A DNA stretch of 64,000 bases, taken from contig QYAI01000008.1 of assembly GCA_003988855.1 (NCBI GenBank), forward strand, positions 186,001 through 250,000. The letters run 5' to 3'. This DNA comes from Arachnopeziza araneosa. Taxonomy: Eukaryota > Ascomycota > Leotiomycetes > Helotiales > Arachnopezizaceae. Position numbers and translations under genes: made by a program. The number at the start of each line of letters is the position of its first letter. The stretch's first letter is position 1. Below are positions 47,101-57,045 of this stretch, one piece after another. The notes beneath the pieces were generated by a model that saw nothing but the letters and a program-made list of their open reading frames with translations, did not search any database and was not told the DNA's origin.

Positions 47101-47325
47101 TGTTTTCGTACTCCTCGAGGTGACTGACGGGACCATAGGGTGAAGGTCGCGTGGGTTCTTGGGAGAAAGTTGGTTAGGCCTCGTATTGTGATGATCCAAA
47201 AATAGCCCCAGGGAGGACAGCGTGAGGGGCCTTAGGGAGGCTTTGCGCGGCGGAGAAGTCCCAGTCGCATCGTCCTCATCCTGACTACTGTCATAGTCGT
47301 GCTGTTCGATAGCGTTGTAGCCCAT
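44122..47325 (-). CDS. Large disordered conserved-looking protein, function unknown
   Basis: This is an intronless frame of 1067 aa. ATG 47325 (MGYNAIEQHDYDSSQDED) is taken as the start because the longer frame would need a TTG. I do not recognise the family. It is hydrophilic and low-complexity, rich in Ser/Pro/Arg with acidic clusters. Recognisable pieces are a short helix IENLEKTAERLSMTSSIEDAIKELHDEQ, a tract YADPNTGQEMVYYPAPVP, repeated RRxR(L)-type basic helices (PAQRVRRLKE, LGQRRKRLQAEREAR) and a Met/Gln/Pro-rich C-terminus. There is no signal peptide or transmembrane segment. The architecture is like cytoplasmic or cell-cycle/polarity scaffold proteins rich in phosphosites, but that is speculation. 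Confidence 0.8.
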   Translation of the reverse strand: MGYNAIEQHDYDSSQDEDDATGTSPPRKASLRPLTLSSLGLFLDHHNTRPNQLSPKNPRDLHPMVPSVTSRSTKTNGSSYDMLDDDDFEDLRSLSPPKKQRGTSSSEETSVPLRIPNPRRRPKQATGADFPAQQPSFTSQPLPRTTSGCNIGLRHPTPDLQALQGAYVGNIENLEKTAERLSMTSSIEDAIKELHDEQKRSDSRRSSLISSQGIGPISRQVSNASSIVEVNSTARSGGFSPAGFLLSPKSSFTNIHGRGRSSSRSSKPSRPEPDMEGRPPDYFNLHSPTFSKTDSIAEQDEGSLTLRKPIVGHIDTAVMEETPKSSVEEDRPTTSATEELDGAFADFDGIHSEPLQPRSISSIPGASELINSDHEQRRVSSGARLSMLAPRPQSYADPNTGQEMVYYPAPVPMMLNLPQKLSKNPSSMARSKRRSQVLSSVPPAARQSAIWLPDVLENEEDLAEDENHQRQEYVPQHQRASMSGRRLTQDLSHMPPQLRASTYFDLPGSTHIVELKDQSAVATLDSILDASAHAPVSAFTDHAFAGTLGAEVYGRSHLRNNQSASQLSEKQPKKRSSSFNLLRRRNSSGNDLEDSEQDKARSMLTSVAQSVTRSPIEDDDEDNPNRKDITPLQEPGGGNSRSGSGEFAIKQPGEEESDDGQLDDEIYHGPPTTLLAELQLRKQRQKQRTQPFTKSFPNGIHSTLLEMDTVIQTEQKARKKGRTILAWEDPAAVQAEAAAAEDDDDVPLAMLFSKKAEENRPLGLMERRELEDNEPLSRRRERLQGRPPAMPRASTMMNISDPTTGGEEEGETPAQRVRRLKETNIPATRPVSGDFAAEMMSQFGGDLLSESKGKGKAQEFAPSPGPEEEETLGQRRKRLQAEREARAREVGIGAQLRAQRPEPTKRRSMADILQAHPSAGADRTINYQRPVGGLLSLHENHARRSSTMINLNTPAVPFAPQHAQRQSSGGFKAGVYNDGQGGIVPQAQVPRPEYHHKQIPSMGGGMFPQPSLGMGNTWANPYPMGYSPDQFQMQLGYMQQQMNMMAPQPLNQGQIDMVERWRQSVMQ

Positions 47326-49286
47326 GGTGGGCGACAAACAAACGGCTTTGCTTCCACTGATGGTTGAGGAGGTTTGGCGCGACGACGGGCATGCGATTGA
47401 CTTTAAGGGTACGACCAAGCCACTCTATCCTCGCCGGTAGGGGGCTGTCCAGATTAGCCTTGAAAACAGGAACACAATCAGTATCCCTGAGTTTCTTGTG
47501 CGCCGCAACGTGCAGTGGAGGTATGGGGTGCCAATCAGCAACCATTCATAATCAAAGGGTGCAGATTTATCTCAAATGCCCTCCGCAGAGCCTATCTCTG
47601 CGAGTTGCTGACTGCGAGCTACCCTCCGGCACGGCAATCTTAGACACGGCTGATCAGATACGAGAGCCTGGCGGTCGCCGAGTAAGTCTTCTGCAGAGCG
47701 CTGTGGCCTCCCCCAAAATCACCAACAGCCTTGGCCCGGACAAGATGTCCATGTTGATCCAGTCCCCCACGGCAGTTGTCGAATACCCTCCAAATCATTC
47801 GTCCAAGGTCTCGTGCAATTTTACTGAGCGTCTGCTTATCGTCTGCACGGCATCATCATCACTTACGACCATGTCGGTGGCGCGCTCGTGCGCTTAGTAA
47901 ACAGCGCAATGCCAAGCCGCACCGCAACAACCTTCCGAAGTTTGTGTATCTTCAGGCCCATCGGAGCTTCAAATTACTACTCAATATTCCAGATGTGCGG
48001 GAAGACGCAATCAGGCTGATCCGTCTCTTCCACGCCGTGCGACGAAGGAATCCCGAAGATAATTATGGCCATCCACCTCGTGCTCCTCGTCTCACTCTGA
48101 AGACCCGTTGTACCACAGGGCTGGCGCAGGTACCCCGACTTCATAGCAGTCGGCGTTTGTGTTCTTGTACATTTTCCATCAGGTCTCAATTCGCAGCTCT
48201 AAGCACATGATACTTTAAACAGCTCAGCCACTGAGGATAGCTAACAGATTTGGTTGATCGTATCCAAATCATAATAATCTGCAGAGTTCCCGCTCCGTAA
48301 TAAAGGAGCGCCAAAGAATTTCCTAGTCGTTATGCTGCGATGTTTCTCCCTCCACTGACGTTAGAATTCATGCATTCCCTTCTCCCCATTCAATGGACCT
48401 TGTAGATGGACGGGTGGCTGCAGGAACAGGTTCATCTGATCTTGCGAGCAAAAGCGTTGGCCAATCATTGACGCCCTCTTTGACTTCAGTGTCGTTGACG
48501 TCAAGGGATCGAGGCGGTCAAAATTCGTCTTTGCCAAAGCGTCAGGAAATGGTCAAGTCGAAGCTCAAAACCACAATCTTTACTCTACCAAAGTCGATGG
48601 TCAAAACTCTAGAGTATTGACATTTTGCAGTTTAATTTTTTGTTCGGCGAAGACGAATTTTGACCGCCTCGGATGAATACATCAACCAATGTTATGGCAC
48701 TCCCATCGCAAGAATGAGAGTACTGTACTGAGGTGACGATTGAACAACTCGCTACCCGCAATCATGCTGCGGTTGGACGGAAGTTACTTGCCAAGATGTT
48801 TGGGCGACGAAATAAGATAACCCTAATTTCGACTCCCAGCAACATTTGGGAAGCTTATTTTCTGTTCTCCTGGCAATGCGTTCGTCCACCTAAGTACTCC
48901 AGCTATTTATTTATCACGACCACGGCCATGCTCTCGCCACGCTGTTCAATATTTCCATGCGATTTCTTCTCGGAAATTTCTTTGTGCTGGGCTTACCTGA
49001 ATCTCGCCCAATGCAGCGAGGTTGTGGGGCTGAACTATCGTTTTGAGCCACAAATCGGAAGGCCAGCCACTACAACGATAGTGCCGGCCAAGAGCAGTTG
49101 GTCGTCTTGGAATTGACGCCTCAGCACCGGTTTGCAAATGGGAGAGAGATATCAAAGCCTCAAAATGCTCAAAACGGTCGGTGCAAGCTAGGCTTTTAAC
49201 TTGGCATTGCACATATATCTTTGCACATCGCCATTCAATTGTGAAGCTGTGAACCTTTTGCTCTTTTCTTGCCCACAGTCTTTACA
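47326..49286. other. Intergenic, divergent promoters, with element copy 3
   Basis: Upstream regions of the disordered-protein gene (minus) and the secreted-protein gene (plus). Plus frames at 47364-48210 overlap one another and have no domains. The inverted-repeat element copy 3 sits at 48510-48671. Confidence 0.5.
48510..48671. mobile_element. Miniature inverted-repeat element, copy 3 (162 bp)
   Basis: The ends are the best preserved of the family: CGAGGCGGTCAAAATTCG on the left and its exact inverse CGAATTTTGACCGCCTCG on the right, with pairing extending to about 28 bp with two mismatches. Flanking direct repeats are GAT (48507-48509 and 48672-48674). It lacks about 60 bp of the interior found in copies 1 and 2, so it is a deletion derivative or separate subfamily. 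Confidence 0.88.
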
Positions 49287-51005
49287 ATGTCTCTCCTTAA
49301 GTCGCTCTTTATCGCGTCAGTCTTGGTCCAGCAAGCAGTCGCTTCCTGTTCAAAGGACAATGCTCTCAATGCTATGGTTAACTCTCCGGTCGCCGCGGCT
49401 GCATTCTGTGCTACTTATACCAAAACTCCGTCTGCCGCTCTGCCTACGTTCATGATAGCGACATATTCTCCAAGCAAATATTCTAGCGCATGTAGCTGTT
49501 TAACAGCCACATTTACCTCTTCAAAAACAACTTCAACTTCAACTTCAACTTCAACTTCAACTTCAACTTCAACTTCCTCTCTGACCTCGACTTCGAGTGT
49601 GTCGAGTATTCCTTACTGTATCCCCACAACAGTGACACTACCGCCATTAGCAGCTTCGACCGTCTATGTAACGTATGTCTGACCGCAAAACCCTACATAG
49701 TATGCAGGAGTTGAATAACCACTAATTTGGATTCATAGTGTTACAGCAACCGCATCTGTTTCGTCAAGCATCACCCCCTCAAGTACTACTCCAAGCACAG
49801 GAACCGTGTTGACAACTACGGCGAGTATTCCCTATTGCTCCGCAACATCGCCTCTTGTCGCAGGTGGCTTCGAAGGTCTAACGGCGGCGAATATTTTACC
49901 TTGGCAACTTCTTGGTGGTGGCTCACCTAATCTTGGATTTGCTCCTCACAGTGGCTCCAAGTCTTTGTGGGTTTCAATCTTCTCCTCCAAATTTCAAAGG
50001 TCTAATAATTTCAAGGATGGTCTACCACGGAGGTGGGGATACACCTATCAACCTAACTCAGTCCATAACCTTATGTCCCTCAACACCGTACACATTGAGT
50101 TTCTGGGTGCATTCCGATGGCGAACAAATCAATGAAGTTGCCAGGGCAAGTATCTGCTTCGGTAAGAATCCGATTGGCGGGAAGGTATCTCCGGAAGAGA
50201 GTTTGCTAACTTCTGGCGAGACTCGGACTGTGGGTTTGTCGGGAATATAACTCAATACACCACGGCATGGACGCAATATGAGCGGTATTTCGCAGGTAGT
50301 CTATCAACTACAGTACAAGTCAGCATCTCAATATCACCGACCTACCTTTTCCTCATCTTCGATGATGTATCACTGGATATCGCTTCTGCTTCTGCTGCGA
50401 GTTCTAGCTCATCCAGCCTCGTCTCAACCTCAACCTCAATTTCATCCTCAGTCACAACTTTATCCTCAACCTCATCCTCAACTTCATCCTCAATTTCATC
50501 CTCAGTCACAACTTTAACCTCCACCTCATCCTCAACAACATCAACAAGTGCAACAGCAACATGCAGCGTAAATCCCAACCCCCTTCAAAACGGCGGTTTT
50601 GAGACGGGCGACAGTTCGCCCTGGACATTGACTGGCGCGTATCCTATGATGTTGAGTACCTCACATTCCGGCCACTATTCATTGATCATGTATCACAGCG
50701 ATAACTCGCCGGCCTGGAATCTCACGCAAACAGTCAACGTTTGTCCCTACACGGCCTACACTTTAACATTATGGTCGAAGACTGATGGCGAAGGCTCGCC
50801 GAATGGAGCTAATATGAGCATTTGCTTTGGTGATGATTGTGCTGTTGTGGGCAGCTTGGATGCTACCTCTACGACATGGAAGCAGTATAGCAGGGTATAC
50901 ACGGGAGGAGCGACAACCACTCTGCCGGTGAGCATTGAGATGGGACCCAGTTATCTGTTCATTTATGTAGATGATGCTAGTTTCAACGCGACGGCGAGCA
51001 GTTAG
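49287..51005 (+). CDS. Secreted protein with two related carbohydrate-binding-like domains
   Basis: The model has four exons: 49287-49672, 49739-49966, 50016-50161 and 50221-51005, giving 514 aa. It has a signal peptide (MSLLKSLFIASVLVQQAVA), a short Cys-containing N-terminal part and Ser/Thr linkers (about 85-110, 130-160 and 300-370). Two homologous domains of about 140 residues lie at about 166-300 and 371-514. Their alignment set introns 2 and 3: domain 1 reads SKSLMVYHGGGD...INLTQSITLCP...SICFDSDCG, and domain 2 reads HYSLIMYHSDNS...WNLTQTVNVCP...SICFGDDCA. The GGFE...W start and beta-rich pattern resemble CBM4/9-like, galactose-binding-type folds common in secreted fungal proteins. It is probably extracellular and glycosylated; the ligand is unknown and no catalytic domain is seen. 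Intron 2 uses GTGGGT and AAG, so RNA support would be useful. Confidence 0.78.
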
Positions 51006-52249
51006 TTGGAAATGAGAGGAGTAATATTTGAGTACCTTTTAGTTTTCCATGAGTAGCGTGCCCTGTTTCCCCGGATCCTCATTCTCGGTACGTAATCTCT
51101 CTGACCCAAGGTATCGGTAATGGGTCATGGGCAAAAATGGGTAAAGGACGATTTCCCGCAAGGTTAGCATGCAACCCCGCAAAGGAAGCTCAAAGAGGGA
51201 GGAGGTGCAACACGTGACACGTGACACGTGAGTCGACCTCTTCTCACCTTCCATTCTCGACATCGACGACTCATGGAAAGTCGCCGTGATGCCACCATCA
51301 AGTCAACGACTCGTCTTCTCGAACACCCGTCTCCCACACAACTTCCATTCCAGAACATGTGTTTAAGCCGATCACCAGTCCCCGCCTCGGAAATCTCGGG
51401 GCCTGGGGTGACATGACGGCGAGGCGTTTGCCGTGCCGTCTTGGTCATTACCCAGCCAGACCACGCACTGTAACTCCAAGAGGAAGGTCCTGGGCGTGGC
51501 TTGGTGGGGAGAGGACAGTCATCATGCCATCCTTGCTGTAACGTCCTCACGCAGTGACAAGTCTGCGATAAGGGGAGATGCACGGAGTCGGCCGTGCCGT
51601 GGACGTGGATGTGGATGGGATGATTCGAGGGCAGGCGAGTCGAGACAAGGTCCAGACAAGCTTTTGAAGGCGCACCGGGAGGTTTATCTTGGCCCACTTG
51701 GAGCAGAAACCGGTTAGACTTCCGCTCTTCTGCCCGTCCTGGTTGGCAGGTTCGGGATCGATTGGGGCCTCCTACGGCGTCAGACCACCCAGCAGCCGTT
51801 CGTCGATGATGGAGAACGCGCAGAAGCGCAGAGGGCACGAGGGAGTCCTTTCCTTGATCCAGCCCAAGATCGGCGAATCCAAGAGGAGGCCTGGACGGTG
51901 GCGTCGTTGCCGTCCAGTGAGGTAAGATGAAGCTTTCTGCAGCAGGGTTACCTGAGCATTCCAGTGGTCGAGATGGAGCTGGATTATGCACTATGTCAGA
52001 GGCCGGGGCGCTCTGATACTGCTGCTCTGTTGGGGATAAGAAGACAATATCGCAAGTGGAGGGATCTCCCATGGTGTGATCGACGTGAAGCGCATGAAAC
52101 CAGATAGGGAGGAAATAAATTCTTTATCTTGCCCAGTCCCCCTCGTTCTTCAGAAGTTGATTCTTTGCCCCGTCGGTCTTTTCGGATTGTTATCTCGTCG
52201 CCTTGAATTCACGCTTCCGAACTATCAAAACCACATCAACACCGTCACC
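51006..52249. other. Intergenic, GC-richer, upstream of the amino acid transporter
   Basis: A 302-codon minus frame (51164-52072) covers much of this interval but has no domain, biased composition and no start or splice logic. I treat it as chance. Three CACGTG boxes lie at 51210-51229. Confidence 0.5.
51210..51229. promoter_or_regulatory. Three tandem CACGTG palindromes, period 7
   Basis: CACGTG occurs at 51210-51215, 51217-51222 and 51224-51229, each separated by one A. This is the E-box recognised by bHLH factors such as Cbf1/Pho4-type proteins. It lies 205 bp past the secreted-protein gene and 1.02 kb before the transporter ATG, so the target gene is uncertain. Confidence 0.5.
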
Positions 52250-54376
52250 ATGAACGCAGCAGGTCTTGCGCTTGAGGGCAACGACCCTCGAGACCCTGCC
52301 CATCCTATCGCTGATATCGTCCCCAATACTGAACCGGTCGAGACTCAACTCCTCCACTCGAGCCATGACCCGAACGTCACATTCGAAGAATACATCTACT
52401 ATGCCGAAATCACTCGCGCTGATGAGAGGGCGGATAATGAGAGGTACCTAACTGCCAGAGGACCCAGGACCTTCAAGAGTACCATTAAGGGTAGATTCTC
52501 CAAAGGAGAAAATGCCACTTCCGGATCGCCTGCAGAGCTAGCAGCCCCAAATGTAAGTAAGAAAGATGACGACTTCACCTCCCCACACCTCCATTTTAAC
52601 CTGGATGATTTATCCCTACACCATAAGCTCAATGGCAAAAATAAATTAAGCTTACTCGTGTTGCAGGAGAAAGATACTCGCAACCTTGGTGGAGTCCAGG
52701 ATTCAGAATGGAAACAGGCGTCGCGTGCCATGAGGACAGCGTCGTGGAGTTCTGCTTTCTTCTTGATTACCACCGATATTCTCGGCCCATTCTCGACCCC
52801 TTGGGCTTTTGCTCAGATGGGCTATGGTCCTGGTATTGCACTCTACACTGTCTTTGGCGTATTCGCCCTATAGTAAGTTCCACTCCTCTACTCTACCTGC
52901 ATCAGCTTACTCTTTTGCAGCTCCGGATATCAAATCTGGCATATTTACATTCAGATGGACTCCGATAGGTATCCCATGAAAAGTTATGCGGATGCCTTCT
53001 TCCGCGTTTTTGGAACATGGGCACGGCACGCTGTCAACATCCTCCAGGCCATCCAGCTGCTCTTTACTGTATCTATTCTCATTCTCAGTAACGGACAGTC
53101 CATCTCGCAGATTTCCAAAGGAAACCTCTGCTTCATCGTCTGCTTAATCATCTTCATGGCTGCGGGTATGGTGGTAGGCCAGATTCGAACCCTCCAGCGT
53201 TTTGGATGGTTGGCAAACTTCGCTGTGTGGTTGAATGTACTTATTCTCTTCATGTGGTATGTCTCTCTCTCGAATTTCTGAAACTTGTTCTAAATAATGC
53301 AGCATGGGTGTCGCCGCCAACTCCCCACCAAACTTTAAGACTACCGAAGCCTCGTTTGGCCCTACCTTTGGTCCTGGCCCGATCCACAGATATGCTGGAA
53401 CGCCACCTGACGGCATGGCATCGGGTGGAGATGGTTTCATTGGTTCCCTTAACGGTCTTAATCAGGTGAGCTTCCTCTTGTTTACTGTTTTCTTTACGGA
53501 CCTGCGGAGGTACTGCAATACCACATATCGCTATCTTCTATTGTCAACTGCTCTAGAACAGCTCCTATACTTCAGAACCTCCTTTCAACTTTCAGCCATC
53601 TACAGAGCTAATGTGGTGATTAGGCTGTCTACTCTTATGGAGGAGCAATGTTGTTCATCTCCTTCTTGGCCGAGATGCGTCATCCTTGGGATTTCTGGAA
53701 AGGTCTCCTCTGCGCCGATATCTTCATCTACGTATGCTATATGTTCTTCGGTCTCTTCGTCTACTCCTACCAAGGACAGTATGCCTACAATCCTGTGATG
53801 CAAGGCCTTTCCCCTTTCGGCTGGCAAACTACTACCAACGTCATGAACATCATCACTGGACTGATCGCCGCAGCTTTATACGGCAACATCGGCATCAAGG
53901 TCGCCTACGTAGAAGTTTTCCAGGAACTTCTCCACTTTCCTCCTCTAACTACCAAAAGAGGAAAACTAATCTGGGTTGCTCTGGTCCCAGCTTACTGGGC
54001 ATTGGCATTCATCGTCTGTGCCGCCATTCCCCAATTCTCCTACATCTCCGGTCTTGTCGGCGCAGTATGTATCCTGCAATTCACCTATACCTTCCCAGCA
54101 ATCTTGGCCTTTGGGTTCCAAATCCAGAAAGATGCTATGCTCCCCGAAGAACAATTTAATCCCACAACAAGAACCTACAACCATGTGGATCGCGGTATGA
54201 CGCGCTGGATTAGAGGTTTCAAAGTCAAATGGCACCTAAACACTTTTAACTTCATCTACTTTTTGGGCGCTTTGTGTACCGCGGCCCTGGGTATCTACAG
54301 CAGTGTTAAGGGATTGATATCCGCTTTCTCCGGCGTAAGTGCTGCTACTAGCTTTGGCTGTGGGACTCCGGTCTAG
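52250..54376 (+). CDS. Amino acid transporter, AAAP family (MTR-like)
   Basis: The model has five exons: 52250-52552, 52667-52872, 52921-53256, 53303-53465 and 53624-54376, giving 586 aa. The N-terminus is hydrophilic (about 140 residues). TM1 begins WSSAFFLITTDILGPFSTPWAFAQMGYGPG, typical of the Aa_trans family including Neurospora Mtr-like neutral and aromatic amino acid carriers. About 11 transmembrane segments follow, with the conserved AVYSYGGAMLFISFLAEMRHP after intron 4. It is a plasma-membrane, probably proton-coupled importer; the substrate is unknown. Intron 1 (114 bp) is a multiple of three and open in frame, so retention would add 38 residues. Intron 4 (158 bp) is unusually long for this window. 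Confidence 0.92.
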
Positions 54377-54692
54377 AATTTCGGGGAACTTACCTTCCTG
54401 GTGATCACGAAGGACTGGGTTTTTGGTAACGGGGAATAATTGGGACGGATCTTGGACATGAATGGGTCTAGGAATATTATACCCATCTAATTTTGCTTAG
54501 CGATTAAGTGAAAGAAAGAGAGAGCGAGCTATTTATCAACATGTGAATTGTTCATCTTACATTTTGCATTTATCGCTATAATATATTTCTCATTCCAACT
54601 TTTAACAATCATCAGAGAAATATACTTGCAAAAGTTTTTATATAAGCATGCTCCACCTTTTTATCCCACTCTTCTCTCCCACTCTCTCCTTC
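54377..54692. other. Short intergenic between convergent genes
   Basis: 3' flanks of the transporter and the small secreted-protein gene. AT-rich, no gene. Confidence 0.5.
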
Positions 54693-55106
54693 TCATTTCA
54701 ACCCGGAAACAAACATGCCTCCAAACAACTTCAGCCATCGATCAACTCTGCCACATCTCAGTGCGGTATCACAGACAAGGCACAAGGATTTCGCACAATC
54801 CTTTCCGGCACGGGTCTCCACCCCCCCTACAAGAGACACAGACTGGACAAACGGGAATGTCGGTTCCGTCTTCTGTTCTGTGTGAGCGAACATTTTGGTG
54901 TTGATGGAAAAGAGGATAGGAAACTGGGGATGGATAGAGATCATTCGAGATAAGAGCAACGTACCACCTCGGACGAAGAGTTTGTCTCCTTCAGCACGGG
55001 CAACGGACCTCGGCCAGCCGCTGGCCTCAGTCAAAGGGGAGGGGACGGCGAGGGTGGCTAAGGGGAGGAGGGTGGTGATGAGGAGGGTGAGAGTGGTGAA
55101 TTGCAT
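54693..55106 (-). CDS. Small secreted cysteine-containing protein
   Basis: The model has two exons, 54965-55106 and 54693-54877, giving 108 aa. The 87-bp intron (GTACGT...CACAG) joins KLFVRG to EQKTEPTFPF. The unspliced frame is also open but would insert an intron-like stretch. There is a strong signal peptide (MQFTTLTLLITTLLPLATLA, cleavage near 20), a Pro/Ser pro-region and a C-terminal part with four cysteines in a C-x4-C-x2-C-x5-C arrangement (KDCAKSLCLVCDTALRC), then a Trp/Phe-containing tail. Size, secretion signal and clustered Cys are features of effector-like or antimicrobial-like fungal proteins. I do not recognise a family. The leader on the minus strand is pyrimidine-rich, as expected of a promoter-proximal region. 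Confidence 0.65.
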   Translation of the reverse strand: MQFTTLTLLITTLLPLATLAVPSPLTEASGWPRSVARAEGDKLFVRGGTLLLSRMISIHPQFPILFSINTKMFAHTEQKTEPTFPFVQSVSLVGGVETRAGKDCAKSLCLVCDTALRCGRVDRWLKLFGGMFVSGLK

Positions 55107-56241
55107 TTTGGCTGCAGAGGTTTGTGGGTGAAGAGAGATGGTATTGTATTTGATGTGTTGGACAGAGCTGTGAAGTGAGATGAGATGAGTGAGTCTGCAT
55201 CTCAAGCTGAGGAAGTCCTCCTTTTATATTTCTCTCTCGCTCCTCGCCCCTCTCTGCTCCATCAAATTGACATCAAAAAGTATTTAGCTCGCTACCTTCA
55301 AATCCCCAAGGATCTCTCTTCCCTCCATGTCGTTCATTTGCTATTGACTCCACAGCATCGTCTACACATCTATCACTCGTCGACCTCGTTAGCTCCAGCA
55401 ATCCTGGGATATCAACCATGCCACATACCCAGCTTACCTGCTCCAAAAAGCTGTGCCTCCCGTATCGTTGAATCCGAATCGACAGCACCGGACGTAGAAC
55501 TCAGCTTTCTTCACCTCGGGCTCTCCGCATACGCAGGGACTGGTCCTGCGCCGCATACTCAACCTTCTTATTTTACGCACCTGTGCCTCTCACTTGCGAT
55601 CCACCGCCCGTCGCTCCATCCGCTGCTCTCGATCATCTGATCACGGGTTTTCTCCACTATCGATTCCTGGCCCATAGATCTATGCGACCGACCGCCTGGC
55701 CCCATCTCCAGATCCGTCACGATATTGTGTACATAGCATATTCAGCTCTCCTATTCCAAGTATCTGTGCCTCGCACTTGCACTCGCACGTACGAAACTGC
55801 AAGCATATTCTACGTAGTCGCATCTGCAGGATCACGCTCCCTTCTACCTTCCTCACTTGTACTCTACCTGAAGCTGTTCGTGTGCGGCGCGGGCCGGTTG
55901 AGTTCGGGAATCATTACGGGTACAGTACATCAGATGGGGTGGATCTCGTTATCTTCCTTCTCCTTTGGGTCCGCATTGTGTATCTCCTCGTGCCATGGTC
56001 GCCTGCTGGGGACACTCGATGAGAGTGTGAGATGTCAGTAGTGCGCAAGAGTTGCTATATTCTGCATGTCCACGTCTAGGTAAACTTGGGCTTTTGGTCT
56101 TGCGGTAAGAGGAGGGTAGTGTTTATGTCGAATCGATTCTTCTGTAAATATGACATGTGTACCTCCATGCGCTCTACTACCATCTCGTCTATTTATCCTA
56201 CGCCAAAATTATATCCTGGACGCTAGACCTTTCCATTCTTT

Positions 56242-56358
56242 TCATTGTCGAATGCTCAATCCGACAACCAAAAAACAAATCTCATTGTCGAATGTTACAT
56301 CCGACACTTAAACAATTCTAATTGTCGCACGTTAAACTCGATATTTGAAACAATTCTA
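56242..56358. repeat. Tandem array of three 38-40 bp ATTGTCG units
   Basis: Units at 56242-56281, 56282-56320 and 56321-56358 each start (TC)ATTGTCG and most end CAATTCTA or a variant. The core ATTGTCGAATGTTACATCCGACA pattern is the reverse complement, with few changes, of 43392-43414 in the second dispersed repeat, and is also related to 58324-58346. Confidence 0.7.
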
Positions 56359-56976
56359 TATAAAAGTCTCTGTTGATGTAATATAGGCAACAACCTGTTG
56401 CATTTTAAAATCTTATATAAGATTGTAGTAGATATTTATTTTCTAATTTAAAATCCAGAAGCGTGCTACAAATTATCGCATCTTTTAGTAGTGGTATTTC
56501 ATAAATCATGTCAGCTACCAGTGCTCCTTCTGGTACGCTTACTTTATCCTCGACCCTTCTTAAAAATACGCCCCTTACAATCGATCCGGCTAATAAATTG
56601 CTTGCCATCTACCTACCTAGTTATCTTTACGTATAACAAGCCTTCAATCCTGGGTTTTCAGCCTACTCAAGAATCTCTCTTAATTTATAGCTCCAGGCCG
56701 CTATATCCGATGGACGTAGAGTCTCGATACAATCGCTTTACCGTGTTTAGGTCGACATCAACATCTGTGATGCAGGGTCATGTGAACGATCACGTGGTAC
56801 TTTCAATATATATCAAAAGATTTTGATTGAGTCTTCAGTTATAGGTCTGAATAAGGCTTCCCCAGTCTAGCAGTAGGTGTTTTGATTTCTTCAAAAAATG
56901 CTCCAAGTACGTTGAGCCAAAAAAAGAAATTCCAAGTTTTCCCACCTTGGCGGAGTTTCTTCAGCCTTGCCCGGAC

Positions 56977-56984
56977 TATATATA
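56977..56984 (+). promoter_or_regulatory. TATA box of the cadmium-type transporter gene
   Basis: TATATATA lies 62-69 bp upstream of the ATG at 57046, in a short compact promoter. Confidence 0.45.
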
Positions 56985-57045
56985 CACCTCTTGCACCATT
57001 CGAAGCACTCCCTAATCCTCCCAACCCGACTTCCCTACTCGCACC

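Larger units (their letters stand above)
55107..57045. other. Intergenic with an AT-rich repeat block
   Basis: Divergent region between the small secreted protein (minus) and the cadmium-type transporter (plus). Frames up to 152 codons at 55185-56041 have no recognisable features. From 56.1 kb the sequence becomes AT-rich and holds the tandem ATTGTCG array. A TATA-like box is at 56977. Confidence 0.5.

Noticed and set aside
47364..48210. Two overlapping plus frames of 144-177 codons
   Set aside because: Different frames of the same GC-rich promoter DNA, with no domains or splice signals.
49806..50250. Apparent double frameshift in the secreted two-domain protein
   Set aside because: Introns 49967-50015 and 50162-50220 with GTGGGT and GTAAGA donors restore a sequence that matches the second domain closely, so splicing explains it better than mutation.
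51164..52072. 302-codon minus-strand frame upstream of the amino acid transporter
   Set aside because: Arg/Pro/Ser-biased composition from GC-rich DNA, no domain, no signal peptide, no splice logic, and it covers a promoter region.
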